Source: Nocardia cyriacigeorgica
GTDB lineage: Bacteria; Actinomycetota; Actinomycetes; Mycobacteriales; Mycobacteriaceae
Assembly (NCBI RefSeq): GCF_029868385.1
Contig: NZ_JARWNX010000062.1
Span: forward strand, 496,001 to 560,000
Direction: 5' to 3'
Length of the DNA stretch: 64,000 nt
The notes under the pieces are model-generated. The model was not told the DNA's origin and ran no database searches. It saw only the letters and a program-made list of their open reading frames with translations. This document shows positions 16,631-25,148 of this stretch, piece by piece. The position numbers and the translations under genes are program-made. Each line of letters opens with the position of its first letter. Position 1 is the stretch's first letter.

Positions 16631-19494
16631 CACTCCCCCGATCCGGTTTTCGCGGTGCATGGGTGTTCATCGGCATCCGGATTCGAGTCCAGTCCGCGGT
16701 GCCGCGTATAACGGATCGGTCGGTCACCGATCATGCCGTTGCCCGCTCGGTCCACGACCAGCACCGGCAGCTGATAGATCGGCGAGAACTCCCATTCCTC
16801 CGGGGTCGCCGCCCACAGCGCCTGCTCCGCGTCCGCGTTGCTGAACTCGAGCGGTAGCCGTAACGCGCAGGAGGCGATGATCTGTGCGAGGCCGTCGGAT
16901 GGCGCGGCGTCCCGCGGCACCCGACGTCCACCGTCACCGTCCGACAGCCAGGACGGCGTGAACCATTCGCCCTGGTACTCCTCTATCAACGCCACCTCCA
17001 AACTCGGTGCGCCGTCGCGAACCTGGCCCTGGCCCTGGGATTCGTCGTCGGTGTCGCCGACATTCGCCGAGAGCCAGCCGATGATCGTGCGGCCCGGCCG
17101 CGCCGGTGGGCGGATCTGATGCACGTCGGCCTTTTCGGCGCGCCGCTGCGCCTTCTCCGACCAACGTTGCCGGGACTCATCAATGGTCGGCTGCCAATCG
17201 TTGGGGCCGACCGGGCTGTTGCCGTACGCCCGCTGGACGAGCGGTGCGATCGCGTCGGGCAGCGTCACCGACGCTCCGAGGTGAGGTAGCAGCACTGCGG
17301 CGGATCGCAGCAGTTCATACTCCCCGTAGATGTGTCGCGCGGCTGCCTTCTCCAGTTTCGGTGCGCCATCACCGAATTCGACCCCGGCGATCACCACTCG
17401 CGCCGACCGCACCTTGGGTTTGCGCTCGGACTGGTCGGTGCCGCGTTCATGACGGTGTAGGCGGCCCATACGTTGCAAGATGAGATCGATCGGAGCCAGA
17501 TCGGTGATCAGGAGATCGAAGTCCACGTCGAGCGACTGTTCGACAACCTGCGAAGCCACCACGATGTGTTTGTCCGGGCGGGTGGTAGCCCGTGCAGGCG
17601 CGCCGAATCGGTCGAGCAGCCCGAGATCGTTGCGTGCACGGTCCGCCGCGGTGAACCGCGCGTGGGCGACGGTCACCGCCCCGGGAAACTCCGCTTCCAG
17701 TGCTGCCGCGGTCTCGAGCACCCTGCGCACGGTGTTGCGAACCACCACCGCACAGCCGCCCTCGGACAGAGCATCGCGCAACAGCGAGGTCAGCTCGGGC
17801 AGATCGTTGTCCACGGCCCCGCCCAGCGCTTCGACCCGAACGTTGATCGATCGCCCTGATGGTTCCACCACGCGCGCGTGGACCGTATCGGGTTCGGTCC
17901 ACGAGACGATCGGATAGCCGACGGTACTGAGCACCACACGGTCGGCGTCACGATCGACCCCGCGCCGATACGCGTCCATCAGCGCCTGCCGACGATCGGC
18001 GGGCAGCGTGGCCGACAACGCGACGACGGGGACACCGTATGCGCCCAGCCACGTCAAGACCTTCGTCAGGTACGAGTTCATGTACGCGTCGTAGGCGTGG
18101 ACTTCGTCGATCACCACGACTTTGCCCGCGAGCGCAAGATGCCGAAGCATCAGATGCCGGGCCTTCAAACCCGCGAACAGCAGTTGATCGATGGTGCCGA
18201 TCGAGAAGTTCGCCAGCTGGCCCTTCTTCCGGCCGACCATCCATGAGTGAGCGATCACCGAATTCGGTGCCCGACGGCGACCACGCGCGCCTTCGACTTT
18301 CTCATCGTCACAACCGATTTCAGCCGAACCGAATCTGCCAGCACGGACAAAGCCTTGGAAGACCCGGTTGAATCGCGCCTTACCGTGCCCGAGCGTGATC
18401 GCACCTCCGACCTGCTGCCCACCGGCGCCCAATGCGTCGAGCCAATCGACGACCCGGCCGAACATGGCGTCGCTGGTGGCTTGGGTCGGGAGCGCGATCA
18501 TCAATCCGCCTGCGCCCCAACGATCGGCGAGGATTTCGGCAGCGGCCAACGCAGCTTCCGTCTTCCCCTCACCCATCGGCGCTTCGATGACCAGCAAACC
18601 CGGCTCGGGCATCCGCCGGGCGATCTCGCAGGCCGCTATCTGAACCGGTCGCGGTGCCGCACCGTCCGGGAGGGTGAACCGGGAGCGCAGCAATATGTCG
18701 ACGTCATCAGGAATATCGTTCGGTGACCAGGGAACCGGCAGGGCGAGCCGATCCAGAGCGACCGCCGCCCGGCGATCCTCACGTACAGCTTCGGGCAAGG
18801 GACCGGTCAGGTAGGGCAGTAGATCCTGATTGCTGGCAATCCAGTCGGCCATGATGACAATCCCCGTCACGATGACCTGGAACCGAATCGACAACGCGTG
18901 GTCCCGCCACTGATCCAGATACTCGAGGACACCGGTCTGCTCCGCCACGCGGTCGGCAAGTTCCCGCTGAACCTGCACCCACTGCCCCTCACCGAACAGC
19001 TTCGGGTAGCTGGCAGGCAGCGCCGGAACATCCTGTTCAGGTGGAACGCCGTGATGTCCGCCGAGAACGACACCCCAGGCCAGAGCGTTCTTACGTCCCC
19101 ACCCATGCTGGGACAACCATCTGATCAGCAGATGATGCCCCGCCACCGTGTGATGCGCTTCGGCTCGTTCGGGCAATTCATACCGGGTGTTCGGCATGTA
19201 CAGACCATGTTCACGCATCCGCTGTGCGAGACCACCATGCTGAATTGCAAAGGCAGGAATAGCTTTTCCCAGGTCGTGTACACCCGCCAGGAAGCACACG
19301 GCGCACCGGGCAGCCGCGCGATCCCCACCGAACTCCGCAGCCAGCATCCCCACGACACTCGGCGCCAGCCACCGATCGAACAAGCCCCCGGCAATCATCG
19401 CCGAGTCATCCATGTGCTGCCACAACGGCAGCCAAGCGCCCTCCTCATCGGGGGACTTGGCCCACACAGATCGAGCAGACGAACTCAGTGCCAT
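16630..19494 (-). CDS. cas3: CRISPR-associated nuclease-helicase Cas3
   Basis: Degrades targets marked by Cascade. It has 954 residues with the HD nuclease first: HDLGK (73-77), AGHHLL (118-123), GGHHG (145-149) and ADWIASNQ (216-223). The SF2 helicase follows: Walker A APMGEGKTEAA (305-315), DEVH (463-466) and a motif VI QRMGRLHRHE in the second lobe. A C-terminal domain completes the normal length. GAGGAG stands 6-8 bases before ATG 19494. It is the first gene of the cas operon, and all motifs are intact. Confidence 0.96.
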   Translation of the reverse strand: MALSSSARSVWAKSPDEEGAWLPLWQHMDDSAMIAGGLFDRWLAPSVVGMLAAEFGGDRAAARCAVCFLAGVHDLGKAIPAFAIQHGGLAQRMREHGLYMPNTRYELPERAEAHHTVAGHHLLIRWLSQHGWGRKNALAWGVVLGGHHGVPPEQDVPALPASYPKLFGEGQWVQVQRELADRVAEQTGVLEYLDQWRDHALSIRFQVIVTGIVIMADWIASNQDLLPYLTGPLPEAVREDRRAAVALDRLALPVPWSPNDIPDDVDILLRSRFTLPDGAAPRPVQIAACEIARRMPEPGLLVIEAPMGEGKTEAALAAAEILADRWGAGGLMIALPTQATSDAMFGRVVDWLDALGAGGQQVGGAITLGHGKARFNRVFQGFVRAGRFGSAEIGCDDEKVEGARGRRRAPNSVIAHSWMVGRKKGQLANFSIGTIDQLLFAGLKARHLMLRHLALAGKVVVIDEVHAYDAYMNSYLTKVLTWLGAYGVPVVALSATLPADRRQALMDAYRRGVDRDADRVVLSTVGYPIVSWTEPDTVHARVVEPSGRSINVRVEALGGAVDNDLPELTSLLRDALSEGGCAVVVRNTVRRVLETAAALEAEFPGAVTVAHARFTAADRARNDLGLLDRFGAPARATTRPDKHIVVASQVVEQSLDVDFDLLITDLAPIDLILQRMGRLHRHERGTDQSERKPKVRSARVVIAGVEFGDGAPKLEKAAARHIYGEYELLRSAAVLLPHLGASVTLPDAIAPLVQRAYGNSPVGPNDWQPTIDESRQRWSEKAQRRAEKADVHQIRPPARPGRTIIGWLSANVGDTDDESQGQGQVRDGAPSLEVALIEEYQGEWFTPSWLSDGDGGRRVPRDAAPSDGLAQIIASCALRLPLEFSNADAEQALWAATPEEWEFSPIYQLPVLVVDRAGNGMIGDRPIRYTRHRGLDSNPDADEHPCTAKTGSGE

Positions 19495-19762
19495 CGATGC
19501 TCCTCGAGCGTCATGCGAGTCGCCAGAGCGCGAACGCTGTGAGTGCCGCCAGATTGTCGAGTGAAGAAATATCCTGTGCCGGAAGGACCCTCAGCACGGT
19601 ACCCCATGGAAGCTGAATTTAAACCCCAAACTTTAGGTTTTTCCTACCGCCTCTCGGCGCACACCCAGATCAAGCCGCGCCGACCTACCGCGCCCCGAAG
19701 ACGTGATCACCGCACTGGTCAGCGACCGTGTCGACCGCCGGGCCCACAGCCTGTCACGCTCC
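19495..19762 (-). promoter_or_regulatory. Upstream region of the cas operon
   Basis: The probable promoter region for cas3 and the genes behind it. It includes a locally AT-rich block near 19615-19645 in which AAACC and GGTTT form an inverted pair around CCAAACTTTA. GATATT is a possible -10 box on the minus strand near 19570. No gene is supported here. Confidence 0.35.
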
Positions 19763-20053
19763 TCACACCACCAACTGCCGAAGCTTGCACGCAGTGGATG
19801 TCGCTACGACAACGAACGCACTCACCGCCGATGTGACGCCGCCAACGATCGCCACCCAGACGGGCCCGACGGGCGAAATCAGGGCCCATGCACAAAGCCC
19901 AGAACTGATTCCCGCCACAACACCGGCCGACATAGCGAACATCGAGATAGCCAAGGCGCGCACACTGACCGAGGGGCCAGGAACAGCACCTGCCTTCGGA
20001 CATCGATCGTTTGGCATCGCGCTCCTGTTCCGTTCCGGCGCAGCAAGTTGCAT
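19763..20053 (-). CDS. Small two-TM membrane protein, hypothetical
   Basis: A product of about 96 residues starting MQLAAPERNRSAMPNDR. The C-terminal 65 residues form two hydrophobic segments, roughly ALAISMFAMSAGVVAGISSG and VWVAIVGGVTSAVSAFVVVA, separated by a short loop, with a charged tail. AAGG lies about 10 bases before the start. It is on the same strand as cas3 and 268 bases upstream of it, between the cas operon and array C. No family is recognised. Confidence 0.55.
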   Translation of the reverse strand: MQLAAPERNRSAMPNDRCPKAGAVPGPSVSVRALAISMFAMSAGVVAGISSGLCAWALISPVGPVWVAIVGGVTSAVSAFVVVATSTACKLRQLVV

Positions 20054-20169
20054 GGTTTTATCATCCTTAGCCGCACAGAGCAAGTAGGGCAATCGTCGAT
20101 CGCCTGCGCAGTCCCTAACGCAGATACAGTTTACCTTCAACTGATTCAACGCCAACCAAGGCAGTCATG

Positions 20170-20206
20170 TCTATGTCCTGCCCCACAGAGCGGGGCAGGA
20201 CATAGA
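20170..20206 (-). terminator. Long perfect hairpin at the distal end of array C
   Basis: A 15-bp perfect stem (TCTATGTCCTGCCCC with its complement at 20192-20206) and a 7-base loop. It starts 9 bases beyond the oldest repeat of array C, in the direction of array transcription. No T-run follows, so termination is inferred from position and stem strength. Confidence 0.5.
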
Positions 20207-20214
20207 TCATCCAC

Positions 20215-20719
20215 GTACCATCCCCGCAAACGCGGGGAGCATCTTTATCCGTACCGCAGGTACAGCGGCTCATCCCCGCCCACGCGGGGAGCACTTACGA
20301 CGAACGCTGGCTTGCCTCCCATTGAAGACCATCCCCGCCCACGCGGGGAGCACACTATCGCATCGATCGCGGCACCTCGACGGCCGGACCATCCCGCCTA
20401 CGCGGGGAGCACGTCATCGACACCTTGGGCGGGCTTCCGGTGGACGGATCATCCCCGCGTACGCGGGGAGCACATGATCTTCGGCGAGAGGAAGTCCATC
20501 TGCCGCGGCTCATCCCCGTACACACGGGGAACACGTCCTGGCCAAGTGCGCGGCCAACGACCCCTGGGGCTCATCCCCGCACGCACGAGGGGAACACAGC
20601 TTGTAGTTCCGCAGGCCGGGCACGATCGTCGGCTCATCCCCGCACGCGCGGGGAACACGCTCCCAGTTGGCGGGAGCGCGCAATGCCGGGCGGCTCATCC
20701 CCGCACGCGCGGGGAACAC
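20215..20719 (-). CRISPR. CRISPR array C, type I-E, 9 varied repeats
   Basis: Repeats start at 20215, 20267, 20326, 20386, 20446, 20507, 20568, 20631 and 20692. The cores differ: CCCCGCAAACGCGGGG, CCCCGCCCACGCGGGG, CCCCGCGTACGCGGGG, CCCCGTACACACGGGG and, nearest the leader, CCCCGCACGCGCGGGG. One repeat is 27 bases (20386) and one 30 bases (20568). Spacers are mostly 33 bases, but the oldest is 24 and the next 31. The high divergence suggests an old array. The leader is at the right. Confidence 0.95.
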
Positions 20720-20812
20720 ACTTCCTGACCAGGCACTCTACCCACGTAGTAACCGATTCTCATTCACTTCCGAAGCGACCCGGCAGCCCCTGCTGACGAC
20801 CGGCCGCGCAGA
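20720..20812 (-). promoter_or_regulatory. CRISPR leader of array C
   Basis: Matches the leaders of arrays E and F across its length: CTGACCAGGCACTCTACCC, GATTCTCATTCACTT, then CTGACGACC, and reaches the stop codon of an apt remnant. This is the same junction as at array F. Confidence 0.85.
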
Positions 20813-21015
20813 TCAAACAGTGGCGATCGCCGTCAAACGGATACTCCCCCTGACGTTTCCGCCACCCAGCGCCTCCAACTCCAACACCACAGCCGCAGCC
20901 ACGATTTCGACGCCCGCTTGGACGAAGAGATCAGCTGCGGCCGAGAGGGTGCCGCCGGTAGCGAGGAAGTCGTCGAGGAGCAGGACTCGTGGCCGACCAA
21001 GGAGATGCCGTCGGC
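20813..21015 (-). pseudogene. apt 3' fragment duplicated with the array C leader
   Basis: About 200 bases equal to the last third of the apt gene at 25240-25812. It includes the coding for ADGISL, the LLLDD-LATGGTLSAAADLF phosphoribosyl-binding region, VVLELEALGG and LTAI, and the TGA stop. A one-base deletion after ADGISLVG and two further compensating indels break the frame. The 5' two thirds are missing; homology ends near 21013 at a hairpin. It is a passenger of the leader duplication, not an active gene. Confidence 0.85.
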
Positions 21016-21053
21016 AATGGCCCCGAACCAGCGGTGCGGGGCCATTCTCATTT
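21016..21053 (+). terminator. Hairpin at the break of the apt fragment
   Basis: AATGGCCCCG pairs with CGGGGCCATT over an 11-base loop, followed on the plus strand by CTCATTT. It stands exactly where homology to apt ends, so it may mark the recombination point or be a terminator from the former neighbour. Confidence 0.45.
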
Positions 21054-21087
21054 AGACCGCTGAACCCGGGGCTCTACGACCTTCTCC

Positions 21088-21174
21088 GGCTCATCCCCAC
21101 GTGCGCGGGAGCACACGTCCATACCGGCCAGATCCGCCAGGTAGCCGGGTCATTCCCCGCGGGCGCGGGGAGCG
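21088..21174 (-). CRISPR. Array remnant D: two degenerate repeats and one spacer
   Basis: Degenerate I-E repeats at 21088-21114 (core CCCCACGTGCGCGGG, one base short) and 21147-21174 (CCCCGCGGGCGCGGGG with an altered end, AGCG) enclose a 32-base spacer. No leader-like sequence follows on the right. It is probably an orphan piece of an older array. Confidence 0.75.
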
Positions 21175-21294
21175 TGAAATCTGCGCCGGTGTTCAACGGC
21201 CATCGTGCGCCTAGAGATCACTCGGCCCGGGTGACCTTGGAACTGAGCCGCGCCGACTGCTGTCGGGGCTGACGGTGCGTTCGAGTGGTGGTGT

Positions 21295-22533
21295 CTACGC
21301 CGGTCGAGAGGTGGGAGGTGATGTGAAGGTCCGAACCAGGTCTGTGGTCCATCGCTCCGGGATCTCCCAGGGGATGAAATGGCCCCCGACGGGGTGGGCG
21401 GTGATGTTGATGTGGTTGTACCAAGGAGCTCGGTCGCTGGATAGGAAGGATTCGATGCGTTCTTCCGAGGTGTTGATTCCGGGTGGGTTTTCGTAGTCGA
21501 CGAAGGTGATGCCGGTTGGTGCCTCTACGACAGGGGTTCGGTTGTGTGAGGGGGTCCAGGGGTACCGGTTGTTGTTGGCGTAGGTGCGGATCGAGCTGGT
21601 GATGGCGTTGCCGGTCCAGTAGATCGTCGCGTGGGTGAGTAGGTCGTCGCGGGTGAAGACGGTGTAGATGTCTCCGCCGTTGTCGGACCATTTCATCCAT
21701 CGTTCGAGGATCCAGGCCAGCATGCCGGCAGGGGAGTCGGCCAATCCGTAGCCGAGGGTGCTCGGCGCGAGGACGTGGGCGGCGAGATGTACGGCGAATC
21801 GTCGCTCGATTTCGATCAGGCGCTGCCGCAGGTCATCCGGTAGGTCGGGTGGAATGGGTCGGCCGCCGGAGAAGTCCCAGGCGCGGTCGCCGGTGAAGAA
21901 GTCGAGTTTCAGGGCTGACCCGATGTGGATGCCGTACAACTCGTCGGCATACTTGTGGCCGAGTTGCCCGGTGACGAGGGCGCCGACGTCGCAACCTGCT
22001 GCGGCGTAGCGGGTATGGCCGAGAGTCTCGGTCATCAGTTCGTGCCAGACGTCCGCGATCTTCCAGAAGTTCATGTCCGGCCGGGTGGGCGTCGAATAGC
22101 CGAAGCCCGGCAGTGACGGGGCGATCACTTCGAAAGCGTCCGTGGGGTCTCCGCCGAACGCAGCCGGATCTGCCAGCCGGTCAATGACTTTCGACCAGTG
22201 CCAGAAGGTCCAGGGCCACCCATGACTGAGGATCAGCGGTGTCGGATCGGGTCCGACGCCCGGCTTGCGCATGAAGTGGACGCGAGTACCAGACACATCG
22301 ACGAGGTAGTGCTCGTAGGCGTTCATCGCTCGTTCGGCGGCTCGCCAGTCGTACCCCTCGGCCCAGTACTCCACCAGCTCCTGGAGGAGCGCCCTCGGGA
22401 CACCGTAGCTTCCGTCGTCGTTTCCGCTGTCATCCGGCCAGATCGTGGCACGCAGCCGCGATCGCAGGTCTTCGAGCACTCGATCCTCGATGGCGATCGG
22501 TGTCTGCGGCAGTACGTTCCCGCCGGTGCTCAC
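21295..22533 (-). CDS. Epoxide hydrolase, alpha/beta-hydrolase fold
   Basis: Hydrolyses epoxides to diols through an enzyme-ester intermediate. It has 412 residues with an N-terminal EHN domain (about 8-115, RLRATIWPDD and YEHYLVDVSGTRVHFM), the oxyanion motif HGWPWTFWHW near 135, and a nucleophile elbow GCDVGALV with the catalytic Asp. The cap region carries paired Tyr candidates, and the catalytic His is in AHPVGGHFIPWE near the C-terminus. The start GTG 22533 overlaps the MarR stop (GTGA). It lies between CRISPR arrays D and E as cargo. Confidence 0.9.
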   Translation of the reverse strand: MSTGGNVLPQTPIAIEDRVLEDLRSRLRATIWPDDSGNDDGSYGVPRALLQELVEYWAEGYDWRAAERAMNAYEHYLVDVSGTRVHFMRKPGVGPDPTPLILSHGWPWTFWHWSKVIDRLADPAAFGGDPTDAFEVIAPSLPGFGYSTPTRPDMNFWKIADVWHELMTETLGHTRYAAAGCDVGALVTGQLGHKYADELYGIHIGSALKLDFFTGDRAWDFSGGRPIPPDLPDDLRQRLIEIERRFAVHLAAHVLAPSTLGYGLADSPAGMLAWILERWMKWSDNGGDIYTVFTRDDLLTHATIYWTGNAITSSIRTYANNNRYPWTPSHNRTPVVEAPTGITFVDYENPPGINTSEERIESFLSSDRAPWYNHINITAHPVGGHFIPWEIPERWTTDLVRTFTSPPTSRPA

Positions 22534-22988
22534 GGTTCGCTCCCTTCAACGTTGTTGTCTTGCTCGTCGGAGAGCTGAACGATCCGATCGAGGACCCCCG
22601 CGATGCCCAACAGCCGCGTGCGGTCAGCAGGCGGGAGCCGATCGATGAGACTGCGCAGCCGCTCCACACGGTCGGCATGACGTCGGGATACCAGCGCCCG
22701 GCCCTCGGCCGTGAGAGACAACATCGAGGCCCGCCTGTCACACGGGTCGGGCGTGCGTTCGATGAGGCCGTCCCGCTCCAGCTTCGCCACCGCCGAGGTG
22801 AGCGCTGGTTGCTTGATCTGCTCCGTCTTCACCAGGTCGCTCAGCCGACACGTCCCCACCCTCGACAGAGTGTGCAGCACCGAAAGCGCGGAGAAGTTCA
22901 ACCGCCCCGAGGACGGAAGACGGATGAACAATGAGTTGAAATTCTCGATCGACAGAGTTAGCCGCTCTATGGAATTGGCTGCATCCAT
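22530..22988 (-). CDS. MarR-family transcriptional regulator
   Basis: A winged-helix regulator of 152 residues: SALSVLHTLSRVGTCRLSDLVKTEQIKQPALTSAVAKLERDGLI holds the HTH, and DRRASMLSLTAEGRALV the wing. It is the first gene of a two-gene operon with the epoxide hydrolase, which it probably represses. The ATG at 22988 lies only 6 bases after a TATAGT -10-like box, so the mRNA may be leaderless. Confidence 0.9.
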   Translation of the reverse strand: MDAANSIERLTLSIENFNSLFIRLPSSGRLNFSALSVLHTLSRVGTCRLSDLVKTEQIKQPALTSAVAKLERDGLIERTPDPCDRRASMLSLTAEGRALVSRRHADRVERLRSLIDRLPPADRTRLLGIAGVLDRIVQLSDEQDNNVEGSEP

Positions 22989-22997
22989 CCGGGGACT

Positions 22998-23012
22998 ATA
23001 TCAATATTCGAT
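22998..23012. promoter_or_regulatory. Candidate MarR operator
   Basis: ATATCAATATTCGAT is a near-palindrome around AATATT that overlaps the putative -10 of the marR gene. Binding by the MarR protein would be autoregulatory. This is inferred from position and symmetry. Confidence 0.4.
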
Positions 23013-23062
23013 GCAAGATGACGGACCGAAGGCCACAGGTAGGGCTACTGAAGTTCTAGTAG

Positions 23063-23456
23063 GGTCTTTCCCCGCACACGCCCAAGGCACTCGCGACATC
23101 GAGTCGCGCCACAGGCTGGAGCGAGACCAGCCCCGTGTACACGGGGAGCACGACGACGCGTTCGGCGCCATCGTCCGCGACTACGGCTCATCCCCGCATG
23201 CGCGGGGAGCACAGGCTATCGCGCTTGCGTTCGACAACGCGGTGCGGCTCATCCCCGCATGCGCGGGGAGCACCAACTCCAGCGCCCAGGCGACAGCAGC
23301 CAGCCAGGCTCATCCCCGCATGCGCGGGGAGCACATGAGGCATCACTTCATGCACCTGGGTGTCCTCGGCTCATCCCCGCATGCGCGGGGAGCACCCGAG
23401 AGCACGCAACTGCCGCCACGCCTCCAGCGGCTCATCCCCGCATGCGCGGGGAGCAC
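23063..23456 (-). CRISPR. CRISPR array E, type I-E, 7 repeats
   Basis: Repeats of 28 bases lie at 23063, 23124, 23185, 23246, 23307, 23368 and 23429, exactly 61 apart, with six 33-base spacers. Five share the core CCCCGCATGCGCGGGG. The repeat at 23124 reads CCCCGTGTACACGGGG, still fully self-complementary. The oldest, at 23063, is badly decayed (CCCCGCACACGCCCAAGG). The leader is on the right, and the core is the same as array F. Confidence 0.96.
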
Positions 23457-23547
23457 ACTTCCTGACCAGGCACTCTACCCACGAGTAACCCGATTCTCAT
23501 TCACTTTCGAAGCACCCGGCAACCCCGCTGACGACCGACCGCACGGA
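23457..23547 (-). promoter_or_regulatory. CRISPR leader of array E
   Basis: Nearly identical to the array F leader: CTGACCAGGCACTCTACCC, GAGTAACCCGATTCTC, ATTCACTTTCGAAGCA, then CTGACGACCGACCGCACGG, leading into the apt stop codon equivalent at 23548. Confidence 0.88.
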
Positions 23548-23600
23548 TCAAACAGTGACGATCGCCGTCAAGGGCTACTCCCACTGGCCCTTCCGGCCCC
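23548..23600 (-). pseudogene. Short apt 3' fragment beside the array E leader
   Basis: About 50 bases match the last codons of apt, including its TGA stop, with a few substitutions. Similarity ends in the GGCCCCGC stretch just before the YwqG-like gene. It is a second copy of the leader-plus-apt-tail unit. Confidence 0.75.
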
Positions 23601-23616
23601 GCGAGACCCAAGTGGC

Positions 23617-24501
23617 TCACTGGATCAGGTCGGTGTGTGAATGGTACGGAACCTTCGAGCAGACGTAGAGTTGCAGCTGGTTGCCTCTGGAAACCTGAAC
23701 CTTGGGAGGGTTCGCCACGCTGGCGTGACCGAGCGCGGCGATGGCTCGATCCTCGTGTGGGGCCCAGCTACTGGCGGTGCTGGCGTCCCATTCGTTCGAG
23801 GCGATCGTCAACAGGGGGCTCATCGCGGCGCCACAGTCGACACAGAACCGGGCGATGGGATCGGTGAGACCCCACCGGGGCCAGCCACCGACCTTCCAGC
23901 CGGGAGCGATGGACAACTCGTTGATGTAGAACTCCTCCCAGGCCATCGCATAGGAATCGTCCACCACGGCGCCAGCCGCCTGCCATGTGCTCCGGTCCGC
24001 CAGCTGCTGTCGCAGTTGCTCGCTCAATTCCAAAAAGTCGGGGTACTCGGTGATCTGCTCCGGCGCGAGCACACACGGCTCCGGCATATAGCCATATTCG
24101 ACCTCGGACGGCGCGGGCGGCGTGGCGAGGACGTGGGTGACCTCAGCGGCGGTTCGCCAGAACAGCTCGGTCGGAGGCTTGTACTCCGGCGGATGCTCGA
24201 AGGGACACCACAGCACCTGGAGCAGGTCAGCTCGTCCGGGCGGTCGCAGCAACGGCACATCGCGCACATACAGCTGAGCCACCGGCAGCAGAGGAGAGAC
24301 CGGGCCCTCGTGCCATTTGTCGCAGTACGGCCAGGGGTGTTCCGCAGGCCACAGCAGCGGACCTCCGACCGAACTGTCGTGCGGCGACGGAGAACCGGGG
24401 CGGGGATGTAACCGCAGCGCCGGGCGTGCCAGCGAGCCAAGTGCAGGAAGGGCCGTGGCGACGTCGAGCGGCCGCGGCGGGGTGGTACGGATGACGCTCA
24501 T
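23617..24501 (-). CDS. YwqG-like (DUF1963) protein
   Basis: A cytoplasmic protein of 294 residues without a signal peptide. Features of the YwqG/DUF1963 family are the early GGPLLWPAEHPWPYC, the middle AQLYVRDVPLL, and APGWKVGGWPRWGLTDP followed by FCVDCGAAMSPLLTIASNEWD. The family has no agreed function. Two Cys in C-V-D-C could bind metal. It lies alone between CRISPR arrays E and F on the same strand. Its stop is 17 bases from the apt fragment of array E. Confidence 0.75.
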   Translation of the reverse strand: MSVIRTTPPRPLDVATALPALGSLARPALRLHPRPGSPSPHDSSVGGPLLWPAEHPWPYCDKWHEGPVSPLLPVAQLYVRDVPLLRPPGRADLLQVLWCPFEHPPEYKPPTELFWRTAAEVTHVLATPPAPSEVEYGYMPEPCVLAPEQITEYPDFLELSEQLRQQLADRSTWQAAGAVVDDSYAMAWEEFYINELSIAPGWKVGGWPRWGLTDPIARFCVDCGAAMSPLLTIASNEWDASTASSWAPHEDRAIAALGHASVANPPKVQVSRGNQLQLYVCSKVPYHSHTDLIQ

Positions 24502-24754
24502 AGCGGCGATTCTGTCAGGACTCGTCTCCCAATGATTTCACCATCGGCGATGGGGCATCAGCCAACCGCCCCTGGACAAGCTCAGCGCAACTTTTCTCGT
24601 CCCTGGACCCCACACGCCTACCCCTGGTCTCGAGATTTGCGACCAGGTGCCATCAAGGTTCACGATCAGAATCAGCTATCCCCAGTGATGCCCCGAACGC
24701 CGCCAGAGATCCGAATAGGCGGGGGTGGAAACACTACTGCTGCACCAGCATCAC

Positions 24755-25148
24755 AGCTCATCCCCGCCCGCGCGGGGAGCACTAAGCGTAGGGGTCGCGG
24801 GGCCGATCGTAGATCGGCTCATCCCCGCATGCGCGGGGAGCACATCTGCTCGACCAGGCGATGCGCGCACGCCGACGGCTCATCCCCGCATACGCGGGGA
24901 GCACGGGTGCGAGAGGCCTGGAATCTGATCGACCGACGGCTCATCCCCGCATGCGCGGGGAGCACGCCCGCCAACTCGACGACCTCGAAGGCTACAACGG
25001 CTCATCCCCGCATGCGCGGGGAGCACGCAGCGTGAGTATCGGCTGTATCGGTACGCGGAGGCTCATCCCCGCATGCGCGGGGAGCACGCACTGCTGAGCC
25101 CGCGAACTCGCGGCGCTGAAGGCTCATCCCCGCATGCGCGGGGAGCAC
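24755..25148 (-). CRISPR. CRISPR array F, type I-E, 7 repeats beside apt
   Basis: Repeats of 28 bases lie at 24755, 24816, 24877, 24938, 24999, 25060 and 25121, exactly 61 apart, with six 33-base spacers. The core is CCCCGCATGCGCGGGG; the oldest reads CCCCGCCCGCGCGGGG and the third CCCCGCATACGCGGGG. No decayed repeat is seen further left. The leader and then the intact apt gene lie on the right, all on the minus strand. Confidence 0.96.

Noticed and set aside
8302..25120. Spacers matching genes in this window (self-targeting)
   Set aside because: No match was noticed by eye, but a proper search could not be run, so nothing is claimed either way.
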